Below are positions 1 to 6,590 of a stretch of 15,524 nt of DNA, in pieces. The stretch is from Prevotellaceae bacterium (GTDB taxonomy: Bacteria > Bacteroidota > Bacteroidia > Bacteroidales > UBA932), in contig JAISDK010000259.1 in NCBI GenBank assembly GCA_031264875.1, forward strand, positions 1 to 15,524. Reading direction: 5' to 3'. The notes beneath the pieces are model-generated. The model did not search any database, had not been told where the DNA came from, and was given only the letters and a program-made list of their open reading frames with translations. The translations under genes and the position numbers were made by a program. Position 1 is the stretch's first letter. Each line of letters starts with the position of its first letter.

Positions 1-189
1 ATTTTATATGGCCTAAAACCCTTATTTGTTGCAAACGAAGAGCTTTAACTCAATTATTAACATAGCCGACATTAAAACCGTCGGATGTATTGAACGTTGA
101 TTTTACGACAGTAATGTTTTGAAGTATGATTTTCATAAATCGTCATATATTATATATATAAAACATTAACCACGTCAGGAGTTCGGAAG

Positions 190-375
190 TTACTTCAATA
201 AAACTTTAACAAGAGTAGGATTATCATCATCACTAATGCTTTTTAAACTGTCAAACACCGAATCAAAACAGGTATTCAAATCATCGCCATTACTTTTTTG
301 ATCAACAATAGCATTAGACATATAATATCCGTATAAATAAACACCATCGAAATAGAAAAATCTTAGACTCTTCAC
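190..375 (-). CDS. Possible small hypothetical protein or gene fragment
   Basis: This is a 61-codon minus-strand frame with a GTG start at 375 and a TAA stop at 190-192. A shorter start is the ATG at residue 19. I do not recognise the family. The product has an aromatic N-terminal part (FFYFDGVYLYGYY, residues 6-18) and an acidic, Asp-rich C-terminal part. The frame is also open upstream of an in-frame TGA at 382-384, but that upstream part soon enters the mobile-type repeat that begins at 415. Real coding sequence is therefore probably limited to this stretch. It could be the 3' remnant of a gene cut by the element, or no gene at all. There is no promoter or ribosome binding site I can point to. 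Confidence 0.25.
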   Translation of the reverse strand: MKSLRFFYFDGVYLYGYYMSNAIVDQKSNGDDLNTCFDSVFDSLKSISDDDNPTLVKVLLK

Positions 376-546
376 ATAATCTCATTCATCAAATTTTATT
401 TTCCCCGTCTTTTTATTATACTGCACGCAATTCAAAAGTATGAGATTAGGAGGAATGTATTTCACACAGTAAACTATCGTAGTCCGTCATTGCGAGGGCG
501 TAGCCCTTCGCTTACAATGACACTTTTCGTAAGTAGCACATTAAGA

Positions 547-572
547 GTAGGGGCGAACCTGTGTGTTCGCCC
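547..572. repeat. Hairpin repeat with GGGGCGAAC arm, unit A
   Basis: This is a 26-bp sequence built as arm AGGGGCGAAC (549-558), loop CTGTGT (559-564) and arm GTTCGCCCCT (565-574), a perfect 10-bp stem. The same 26 bases recur at 642-667. It lies inside the copy-1-specific middle of the MITE-like element, so it looks like an element nested in another. The sequence type is familiar as a dispersed palindromic repeat in many bacterial genomes. I see no transposase. Confidence 0.65.
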
Positions 573-641
573 CTCTACATGTCGTTGCCACGATTACCGT
601 TATCAATAATATCACAACACAAATGCCTGTTCCAATCCATC

Positions 642-667
642 GTAGGGGCGAACCTGTGTGTTCGCCC
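642..667. repeat. Hairpin repeat with GGGGCGAAC arm, unit B
   Basis: This is the second copy of the 26-bp hairpin repeat, in direct orientation to unit A. It has arm GGGCGAAC (646-653), loop CTGTGT (654-659) and arm GTTCGCCC (660-667). The stem is shorter than in unit A because the bases after 667 differ. The 69 bases between the units (573-641) show no feature I recognise. Confidence 0.65.
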
Positions 668-856
668 TTGTTAAGCGTCATTTCGCTATTAGTTGCGAAA
701 CGAACACTCGCAATGACAAGCGATGATGTAATTACATCTCGTAAACCATCCCGTGAGCAGTATAATGATCTCTTCATAATAACACGACTTGAAATCAATA
801 CATCAAAAAATATATATAACCGTTAGTTTCGAACACATTTAATACAGAAATCTTTA

Positions 857-1009
857 TCATAAACAAAAACTAAACAAGATTAAATTTCTTATCATTAGAT
901 CAGCCAACATCCATGATTCAATATAAATAACATTTCCTCTATTATAAGAATGTATTTTATGATAATCCAATGTATATCCATTAGAATCAGAAACACAAAA
1001 ATCTCTCAT
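857..1009 (-). pseudogene. Possible remnant of a VOC/glyoxalase-superfamily gene
   Basis: A 50-codon minus-strand frame runs from ATG at 1009 to TGA at 857. Its N-terminal part reads MRDFCVSDSNGYTLDY, which resembles the C-terminal strand of VOC (glyoxalase/bleomycin-resistance) proteins, where a pattern like REF-x-V-x-D-P-x-G-x-x-L-x-F is typical. The frame stays coding-like for six codons upstream (FGEFLE) and then meets TAG two codons earlier. There is no room for the rest of the domain before the mnmG 3' end. I read it as a decayed 3' fragment. Similarity was judged by eye and the match is short, so a chance ORF is quite possible. Confidence 0.25.
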
Positions 1010-1091
1010 CTCTAAAAATTCACCGAAACCCTACCCTTTCGATCCCATAATAAATCAACCAACTTAAAACAAAACCAAATATATTTAAAAC

Positions 1092-1105
1092 GTTCCACGT
1101 GGAAC
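1092..1105. promoter_or_regulatory. parS-type centromere site
   Basis: GTTCCACGTGGAAC is a perfect 14-bp palindrome and matches the chromosomal ParB-binding site parS, whose core is GTT-N-CACGTG-N-AAC. The same CC..GG variant is known from Pseudomonas. The site lies 7 bases past the mnmG stop. In many bacteria mnmG and parS lie close to the replication origin. parA and parB are not in the window. A weak alternative is an mnmG terminator, since TTTT follows on the minus strand, but a palindrome without a loop makes a poor terminator stem. Confidence 0.7.
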
Positions 1106-1112
1106 ATTCCAA

Positions 1113-2981
1113 CTATCGCCCAAAATAAACAAGTAAAACCGAAATATCCGAAGGCGACACTCCCGGAATACGTGTTGCCTGTCCTATCGTCGAGGGCTTC
1201 ACTTTCGAAAGTTTCTGACGAGATTCAATAGACAAGGATTTCAATCGAGAATAATCAAAATCCAAAGGAATAACTATTTCGTTCAATCGTTTTATTTTAT
1301 TCGCAGTTTGTTGTTCGCGTTCAATATAACCCTCATATTTAATAAAAATCTCGACAGCCTCCAGAATTTCCCGACACACAAAATCAATCTCTCCTACCCT
1401 GTCACGCAATATCGACACAACAGAGACTAAATCGTTCAGCGAAACTTCAGGACGCAACAAAATATCGGAAAGTTTACGCGGCTGTGTTATCAGCGAAGAA
1501 TTGACAGACGATAAAAAAGGATTAACCGTATCTCCCAAAACATTGTTACTCTTAACAAAATCACACAATTCAAAAAACTGTCTTTCCTTTTCCAGAAACA
1601 TTCTGTATCGCTCATCTTTTATCAGTCCTAAACCGTATCCAAAACGGGTCAATCTAAAATCAGCATTATCCTGACGCAATAAAATACGGTATTCTGCACG
1701 CGATGTAAACATTCTATACGGCTCATCAACGCCTTTAGTCACCAAATCGTCAATCAAAACGCCAATATACGCCTGTTCTCTTCCAAGTACAAAAGGCAGT
1801 TCGCCATTGATTTTACGGTGAGCATTTATCCCTGCCATCAAACCCTGGGCAGCAGCTTCTTCGTATCCTGTAGTACCGTTAATCTGTCCTGCAAAAAAAA
1901 GATTTTCTATCCGTTTTGTTTCCAGAGAATGATAGAGCTGTACAGGTGGAAAATAATCGTATTCGATAGCATATCCGGGTCTAAAAAACTCCGCTTTCTC
2001 CAAACCCCTAACTTTGCGTAAAGCCTGCAGTTGAATATTCATAGGAAGAGAAGACGAAAATCCGTTAATATAATATTCATGAGTATTAATTCCTTCCGGT
2101 TCAATAAATAGATGATGACTGTCTCTGTCTGCAAAAGTATTAATCTTGTCTTCGATACTCGGACAATAACGCGGACCAATTCCTTTTATAATACCGGTAA
2201 AAAGCGGCGACTGTGAAAATCCTTCCTTTAATATATTATGTACTTCAGCCGAAGTGTGAGTAATATAACAGCTACGCTGCGGCAAAATATATCCTTGCTG
2301 TGAAGTGTATGAAAAATGTCCTTCATCATCGCCCTTCTGTTCGTGCATAACCGAAAAATCCATTGTACGACCGTCCACACGAGCAGGAGTGCCGGTTTTC
2401 ATTCTTCCGGCTTCAAATCCTAAAGACACAAGCTGTTCGGTAATACCATACGAAGACAACTCCCCTACCCTTCCGCCGCTAACCTGTGAAAGTCCAACAT
2501 GAATTAAACCTCCGAGAAACGTACCTGTCGTTAAAATTACGGAAGAGGCTCTAAAAGAAGCTCCAAGCGCTGTAACAATACCTTTAATACAGTCATTTTC
2601 AACGATTAAACCTGTAACCATATCCTGCCAAAAGAATAAATCGGGTAAGTTCTCAAGAATATTCCGCCACCCGGCAGAAAAAAGAGACCTGTCGCATTGA
2701 GAACGGGGACTCCATACGGCAGGTCCTTTCGAGCGGTTTAGCATCCGGAACTGTATTGACGAATTGTCGGTAACAATCGCAGTATATCCTCCCAGAGCAT
2801 CGATTTCCCGCACTATCTGCCCTTTCGCAATACCGCCAATAGCAGGATTACACGACATGGCAGCAAACTTAGTCATATCCGCCGTGACAAGAAGAGTTTT
2901 CGACCCCATGTTCGCGGCGGCAGCGGCGGCTTCACAACCGGCGTGTCCCCCTCCTACAACGATAATATCATAACTTTCCAT
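1113..2981 (-). CDS. mnmG: tRNA uridine-34 5-carboxymethylaminomethyl synthesis enzyme MnmG (GidA)
   Basis: This is the FAD-dependent subunit of the MnmE-MnmG complex, which installs the cmnm5 (aminomethyl) group on wobble uridine 34 of certain tRNAs in the cytoplasm, using methylene-tetrahydrofolate and an amino donor. Numbering from the chosen start, the FAD-binding GGGHAGCEAA lies at residues 10-19. It is followed by the signatures MSCNPAIGGIAKGQIVREID, GTTGYEEAAAQGLMAG and SRAEYRILLRQDNADFRL. The C-terminal helical MnmE-binding domain carries KYEGYIEREQ and ends in GVSPSDISVLLVYFGR. Length is 622 aa, normal for the family. I chose the ATG at 2981; a TTG nine codons upstream (3008) would add MNFLFFDVY, which the family lacks. 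No Shine-Dalgarno sequence is visible, which is usual in Bacteroidota. The gene is intact and appears to be transcribed alone. Confidence 0.96.
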   Translation of the reverse strand: MESYDIIVVGGGHAGCEAAAAAANMGSKTLLVTADMTKFAAMSCNPAIGGIAKGQIVREIDALGGYTAIVTDNSSIQFRMLNRSKGPAVWSPRSQCDRSLFSAGWRNILENLPDLFFWQDMVTGLIVENDCIKGIVTALGASFRASSVILTTGTFLGGLIHVGLSQVSGGRVGELSSYGITEQLVSLGFEAGRMKTGTPARVDGRTMDFSVMHEQKGDDEGHFSYTSQQGYILPQRSCYITHTSAEVHNILKEGFSQSPLFTGIIKGIGPRYCPSIEDKINTFADRDSHHLFIEPEGINTHEYYINGFSSSLPMNIQLQALRKVRGLEKAEFFRPGYAIEYDYFPPVQLYHSLETKRIENLFFAGQINGTTGYEEAAAQGLMAGINAHRKINGELPFVLGREQAYIGVLIDDLVTKGVDEPYRMFTSRAEYRILLRQDNADFRLTRFGYGLGLIKDERYRMFLEKERQFFELCDFVKSNNVLGDTVNPFLSSVNSSLITQPRKLSDILLRPEVSLNDLVSVVSILRDRVGEIDFVCREILEAVEIFIKYEGYIEREQQTANKIKRLNEIVIPLDFDYSRLKSLSIESRQKLSKVKPSTIGQATRIPGVSPSDISVLLVYFGR

Positions 2982-3008
2982 ATAGACGTCAAAAAACAAA
3001 AAATTCAA

Positions 3009-3402
3009 AAAATTATTAACAACCTTTTTTATAATTCATAGATACTTTTTTTTCGTTCTTTTTTTTAAAAGGTATATTGGATTAATTATAAAAGGTGAAT
3101 TTGTTGATAAGTTATTTTATTAACATGAACAACATATCAAAAGTTATTTTATTAACGGATTATTAACATTAAAATCTAACATAATATTTTATTTTATATT
3201 CATTTACGGTTTATAATTAACAATATTATCAACATCGGTTGATTAATAAAAAAACAGTTATCAACATCTGTTTATTTCAAAAAAACGGTTGAAAAATATT
3301 GGATGAAAAATAAAAATAATGCTTGGAAAATATGTTTTCATCCTGCATATACAAACTTTTTGAATTAACACAATTTATTTTTCAAAATGAGTTATAAAGT
3401 TA
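3009..3402. other. AT-rich intergenic region with DnaA-box-like cluster (candidate oriC)
   Basis: This roughly 390-bp gene-free stretch is extremely AT-rich and also holds the mnmG upstream region. TTATCAACA, one base from the DnaA box TTATCCACA, occurs three times: plus strand at 3226-3234 and 3258-3266, minus strand at 3102-3110. TTATTAACA occurs at 3013-3021, 3117-3125 and 3160-3168, and TTATTAACG at 3149-3157 and 3400-3408. Repeated DnaA-box-like nonamers in AT-rich DNA, beside mnmG and about 2 kb from a parS site, fit a replication origin. None is an exact consensus box, and composition alone will produce some TTATTAACA matches. I see no TAnnTTTG promoter for mnmG here. Confidence 0.4.
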
Positions 3403-4848
3403 TTAACGGCTTTTTAACGTATTCTTAACAGTCTCGAGCATGCCTTTTTCCTTAATTTCAGTCAAATAGTTTATTACTCTATTTGTAAGCCCTTTAATAT
3501 CGTTAAGGTCTTCGCCCCAGATGAAATCAGCGGCAAGAACGCCTCTTGCAATTTGTTCCATAGAACCTGTATTCCACAGGGACTGCAATAAATCAATTGT
3601 TTTCCGGTCGTCTTGCAGAACGATTTCGTCCGTTCCGCGTTTACCTCCCCTGTAGTAAGTTATTATAGCCGCCAGACCTAAAACAAGTCCGTCGGGCAAG
3701 GAGCCTTTTCGTTCGAGATATGTTTTCAAGCCGGGCAGATCGCGAGTTTTATATTTTGGAAAAGAGTTAAGCATAATGCTGGTTACATGATGCTTGACAA
3801 AAGGATTACGGAAACGGTCAAGCACGTCGCCGGCAAACTGTAACAGTTCGTTTTCCGGAAGGTTAAGAGTAGGAAGCAGTTCGTCGAACATTACCTTGCG
3901 CACATAAGCGCCGATTATTTCGTCTTCAACACATTCGCGTACAGTGTTAAGCCCCGACAGGTAGCCCACCGGCGAAAGAACAGTATGCGGTCCGTTCAGC
4001 AGTGTGACTTTCCGTTCGTGATACGGCTCTTCGCTTGGTACAAACAGTACGTTCAATCCTGCTTTATCGGCAGGAAATTCTTTTGCCACAGTTTGTGGAG
4101 CTTCGATTACCCACAGGTGAAATATCTCGCCTTCAACCAGGAGCTTGTCGTCGAAACCTGTTTTAGCATTGATTTCGCCGGCTGTTTCACGCGGATAGCC
4201 TGGAACGATGCGATCGACCAGAGTGCTGTATATTCCGCAATGAGAGTTCAGCCAGTTGCTGAAGTTTTCGCCCAAATTCCAGTGTTCGACATATTTATTG
4301 ATACATTCCTTAAGTACCCGTCCGTTTTCGAATATCAGTTCGCAGGGGAAGATAATCAAACCCCTGTCTTCGGCGCCGTTAAATGTTTTGTAGCGATGAT
4401 ACAGCAGCTGAACAAGTTTTCCCGGATAACTGCCGGCAGGCGTGTCTTCAAATTTATTTTCCGGATCAAAAGCTATTCCCGCTTCGGTGGTGTTGGAAAT
4501 AACGAATCGCATATCAGGATTTTCTGCAAGTTTCAGATATGCTTCGAACTGGGTATAGGGATTCAGTCCTCTATTGACAACATCTATCAATTGAGTGGTA
4601 TATACCTGTTTGCCTTTATCTATACCTTTAAGTATAAGATGGTACAGTCCGTTCTGGGCGTTCAGGGTTTCCACCATGCCGTTTGGTATCGGCTGAACCA
4701 CTACAACACTGCTGTTGAAATCGGCCTTATCGTTCATATTCCAGACTATCCAGTCGATAAAAGCACGGAGGAAATTTCCTTCTCCAAATTGTATAATACG
4801 TTCCGTATATTGCTTATTTGGAAACGTTTGTCTATTTAATACTCTCAT
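3403..4848 (-). CDS. uxaB: Tagaturonate reductase (altronate oxidoreductase)
   Basis: The enzyme interconverts D-tagaturonate and D-altronate with NAD(H), a cytoplasmic step in galacturonate (pectin) catabolism. The product is 481 aa, against about 483 for E. coli UxaB. The N-terminal nucleotide-binding part has IIQFGEGNFLRAF (residues 18-30). The catalytic motif of the long-chain polyol dehydrogenase family is seen in KVTLLNGPH: K280, N285 and H288 match the Lys-x4-Asn-x2-His triad spacing of mannitol dehydrogenase. The C-terminal helical domain (about 300-480) is complete. The ATG at 4848 matches the usual N-terminus. The gene diverges from the pdxA-like gene; no other hexuronate gene is in the window, so the rest of the pathway must lie elsewhere. 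A related fructuronate or mannitol dehydrogenase is possible but less likely. Confidence 0.9.
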   Translation of the reverse strand: MRVLNRQTFPNKQYTERIIQFGEGNFLRAFIDWIVWNMNDKADFNSSVVVVQPIPNGMVETLNAQNGLYHLILKGIDKGKQVYTTQLIDVVNRGLNPYTQFEAYLKLAENPDMRFVISNTTEAGIAFDPENKFEDTPAGSYPGKLVQLLYHRYKTFNGAEDRGLIIFPCELIFENGRVLKECINKYVEHWNLGENFSNWLNSHCGIYSTLVDRIVPGYPRETAGEINAKTGFDDKLLVEGEIFHLWVIEAPQTVAKEFPADKAGLNVLFVPSEEPYHERKVTLLNGPHTVLSPVGYLSGLNTVRECVEDEIIGAYVRKVMFDELLPTLNLPENELLQFAGDVLDRFRNPFVKHHVTSIMLNSFPKYKTRDLPGLKTYLERKGSLPDGLVLGLAAIITYYRGGKRGTDEIVLQDDRKTIDLLQSLWNTGSMEQIARGVLAADFIWGEDLNDIKGLTNRVINYLTEIKEKGMLETVKNTLKSR

Positions 4849-4882
4849 TATAATTAGTTTATATTTGTTTTAAATAATGGTT

Positions 4883-4890
4883 CAAAATTA
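4883..4890 (-). promoter_or_regulatory. Possible uxaB -7 promoter element
   Basis: Read on the minus strand this is TAATTTTG, an exact match to the Bacteroides -7 consensus TAnnTTTG, placed 34 bases before the uxaB ATG. No clean TTTG -33 element is found at the expected distance upstream, so the call is tentative. Confidence 0.35.
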
Positions 4891-4914
4891 TTAAATATTT
4901 CACAATCAGAAAAA

Positions 4915-4924
4915 AATCCGGATT
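4915..4924. promoter_or_regulatory. Palindrome AATCCGGATT, possible operator (site 1)
   Basis: This perfect 10-bp palindrome shares the core ATCCGGAT with a longer palindrome at 5033-5046, both in the divergent uxaB/pdxA intergenic region. It lies just upstream of the suggested uxaB promoter. A binding site for a dimeric regulator is plausible but inferred only from symmetry and repetition. Confidence 0.3.
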
Positions 4925-5032
4925 GACCGTCGTAAAACTGTTGTCGATAACGTGTTTTTTTTATGATTTTGAAGCGGTGCAATTGATATATTCGCATTTG
5001 TAATTACTTTAAAGATATGCGCTTATAAAACT

Positions 5033-5046
5033 CTTATCCGGATAAG
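5033..5046. promoter_or_regulatory. Palindrome CTTATCCGGATAAG, possible operator (site 2)
   Basis: This perfect 14-bp palindrome is centred about 54 bases before the pdxA-like start and 12 bases upstream of TACCTTTC (5058-5065), a one-mismatch match to the Bacteroides -7 box. It shares ATCCGGAT with site 1. Its position over the likely -33 region would suit control of the pdxA-like gene, but the regulator is unknown. Confidence 0.4.
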
Positions 5047-5093
5047 CAAAATATTCGTACCTTTCGCGAAAATTTTATTATATAATTATACAG

Positions 5094-6149
5094 ATGAAAG
5101 AAAAAATACGGATAGGCATAACGCATGGTGATTTTAACGGAATAAATTACGAAATAATAATAAAAACATTCTCCGATACGGCTATCAATGAGTTCTTTGT
5201 TCCCATTGTTTACGGTTCGTCGAAAGCTGCCGCCTACTACAGAAAGGCATTGGATATGGATAATGTTAATTTTAATGTCATCAACGATGCTAATGATGCC
5301 AATGTCAAGAGAACAAATATCATAAATGTGGCCGACAATGTTAAGGTTGAAATAGGATTTCCCTCGCAGCTTGCGGGAATATCGTCTGTAAAAGCGCTGG
5401 ATATGGCGGTTGAAGATTTGCAGTCGGGCAAAATAGACGTGATAGTGACATGTCCCATAAATAAATCCACGACCTATTCCGCATCAAATTTCCCGGGTCA
5501 TACTGAATATTTTGCAGATAAATTTGATACTAAGGACTACATGATGTTGATGATAAATGAATTGATGCGGATTGGCTTTGTTACAGACCATATTCTTTTT
5601 GGAGATATTCTGAAAATGCTGAACAAAGATTTGATTGCCAATAAGCTTTCTATTATCGACCATTCTCTTAAAAATGACTTTATGATTCGTGCGCCGCGCA
5701 TAGCTGTTTTGTCGCTGAATCCTCATGGCGGGAACGATGGAGTGCCGGGAAATGAAGAGATTGAAATTATTTGTCCTGCAATCGAAGAGGCCAAAAAAGA
5801 TGGAATACTGGCATTCGGCGCTTATTCGCCGGCCGAATTTTTTGCTTCGGGAAATTTCAGCAATTTCGATGCAGTGCTTGCAATGTATTACGACCAGGGA
5901 ATGATTCCTTTTAAATCAATAGGCTTGTCGGGAGGAGTAGTCTATACTGCCGGCTTGCCAATAGTACGGACTTCGCCAGCGCATGGAACGGGATATGATA
6001 TTGCCGGAAAAGGAATTGCTACTCCCTTGTCATTGAGGGAATCTTTGTTCCTTGCAGCAGATATATTCAGGAACAGAAAAGTGCAAAATGAAATCGGTGC
6101 AAATCCTCTTAAAATTAGAACAAATCATCAGAAAAAAACACTGGAATGA
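5094..6149 (+). CDS. pdxA: 4-hydroxythreonine-4-phosphate dehydrogenase (PdxA family), atypical metal site
   Basis: PdxA oxidises 4-phosphohydroxy-L-threonine with NAD and a divalent metal in the DXP-dependent pyridoxal-phosphate pathway. The 351-aa product has the family signatures: GITHGD at 8-13, TCPINK at 119-124, FPGHTEYFADKF at 133-144, LNPHGGNDG at 208-216, and VRTSPAHGTGYDIAGKG at 291-307. Metal ligands corresponding to E. coli H166 and H211 are present as H166 (VTDH) and H211 (NPH). The third, normally His in YHDQG, is Tyr266 here (MYYDQG). The usual GIGYE near residue 17 is also changed to GINYE. The frame is otherwise intact. It could be a PdxA with altered metal use, a PdxA2-like paralogue acting on another phosphorylated hydroxyacid, or an enzyme losing activity. 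The gene stands alone and is divergent from uxaB; the ATG at 5094 matches the family N-terminus. Confidence 0.85.
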   Translation: MKEKIRIGITHGDFNGINYEIIIKTFSDTAINEFFVPIVYGSSKAAAYYRKALDMDNVNFNVINDANDANVKRTNIINVADNVKVEIGFPSQLAGISSVKALDMAVEDLQSGKIDVIVTCPINKSTTYSASNFPGHTEYFADKFDTKDYMMLMINELMRIGFVTDHILFGDILKMLNKDLIANKLSIIDHSLKNDFMIRAPRIAVLSLNPHGGNDGVPGNEEIEIICPAIEEAKKDGILAFGAYSPAEFFASGNFSNFDAVLAMYYDQGMIPFKSIGLSGGVVYTAGLPIVRTSPAHGTGYDIAGKGIATPLSLRESLFLAADIFRNRKVQNEIGANPLKIRTNHQKKTLE

Positions 6150-6203
6150 CTTGTGAATTGCGTCACTATTGCGATTAAATTCCGGAAGGAGTTTCAAATT
6201 GAT

Positions 6204-6239
6204 AATACCCTGAACAAGCGCAGCGCAGTTCGGGGTATT
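6204..6239. repeat. Hairpin downstream of the pdxA-like gene
   Basis: A 12-bp stem, AATACCCTGAAC (6204-6215) with GTTCGGGGTATT (6228-6239), encloses a 12-base loop and has one T-G wobble pair. It lies 55 bases past the pdxA-like stop. No T-run follows, so it is not a standard intrinsic terminator. It looks like the first member of the palindrome-rich island. Confidence 0.5.
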
Positions 6240-6273
6240 GCACATCTCTTCTCCACAACTTCGCAAGGAGTTA

Positions 6274-6326
6274 AACTGCTTCGCAGTTCTGAATTTTTAT
6301 CCCACAATTTTACCACGAGCGTGGTA
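6274..6326. repeat. Two short palindromes in the hairpin-rich island
   Basis: AACTGC-TTC-GCAGTT (6274-6288) is a 6-bp perfect stem. TACCACGAGCGTGGTA (6311-6326) is a 7-bp inverted repeat with a two-base centre. Both lie in gene-free DNA between the pdxA-like gene and the tandem array. They resemble dispersed intergenic palindromes rather than regulators of a particular gene. Confidence 0.4.
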
Positions 6327-6345
6327 TAATAACAGCGGTATTCAG

Positions 6346-6387
6346 CAAAATCAGCTGGAAAAATGCTTTGTGCAAATGCGCAAAGTA
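6346..6387. repeat. Isolated diverged 42-bp repeat unit
   Basis: This is a single 42-bp unit homologous to the tandem array that begins at 6591: it starts CAAAATCAGCTGGAAAAATG and ends with the palindrome-like TTTGTGCAAATGCGCAAA. The palindrome has one T-G pair that would be a G-U wobble in RNA. The unit is separated from the array by about 200 bases that hold a 25-bp inverted repeat pair. Confidence 0.6.
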
Positions 6388-6455
6388 ATTGTCGAGAAAT
6401 AAACTGACTGAATGACAAACAACAATAATGGATGATTGTATTGCATCAGTTTGAG

Positions 6456-6534
6456 TATTGCCGTCAGCTTTAGCTGACGGATAAGAAAATGCAGGATGTG
6501 CAAAAAGTTCCGTCAGCTAAAGCTGACGGCAATA
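6456..6534. repeat. 25-bp inverted repeat pair, each arm itself palindromic
   Basis: The left arm (6456-6480) and right arm (6510-6534) are exact reverse complements over 25 bases, separated by 29 bases. Each arm contains its own hairpin, CCGTCAGCTTTAGCTGACGG on the left and CCGTCAGCTAAAGCTGACGG on the right. The DNA can therefore form either two small hairpins or one long stem. It lies directly before the tandem array and does not look like a terminator because no T-run follows. Confidence 0.7.
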
Positions 6535-6590
6535 TTTTATCACAAGAGATTAAGAAACCAGTCAATTTATTTCACAAAAATTCCAAAGGG

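Larger units (their letters stand above)
415..766. mobile_element. MITE-like composite repeat, copy 1 (352 bp)
   Basis: The element is bounded by perfect 10-bp terminal inverted repeats, ATTATACTGC at 415-424 and GCAGTATAAT at 757-766. Its two arms (about 415-505 and 703-766) align with the inverted arms of a second copy at 7163-7365. Shared landmarks include the stretch with TTCAAAAG and TATTTCACACAG, the pair GTCATTGCGAG (486-496) / CTCGCAATGAC (707-717), and the stretch AAACCATCCCG. The middle (about 506-702) has no counterpart in the other copy and carries two extra hairpin repeats. There is no transposase and no clear target-site duplication beyond a possible TA, so it would have to be mobilised in trans. 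The structure is seen directly; calling it a MITE is inference. Confidence 0.6.

Noticed and set aside
376..480. Upstream coding extension of the 61-codon ORF past the in-frame TGA at 382-384
   Set aside because: The stretch from 415 on is homologous to repeat copy 2 at 7290-7365, so its open frame is a property of the repeat and not of a gene.
541..826. ORFs of 85-87 codons on both strands at the left end
   Set aside because: They run through the MITE-like element and its hairpin repeats; the products match nothing I recognise and mirror each other on opposite strands.
1092..1105. Intrinsic terminator of mnmG
   Set aside because: The palindrome has no loop and would form only a short stem; the exact parS match is the better explanation.
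3985..4839. 284-codon plus-strand ORF opposite uxaB
   Set aside because: It is antisense to a clear, full-length UxaB with all catalytic residues; the product has no recognisable domain.
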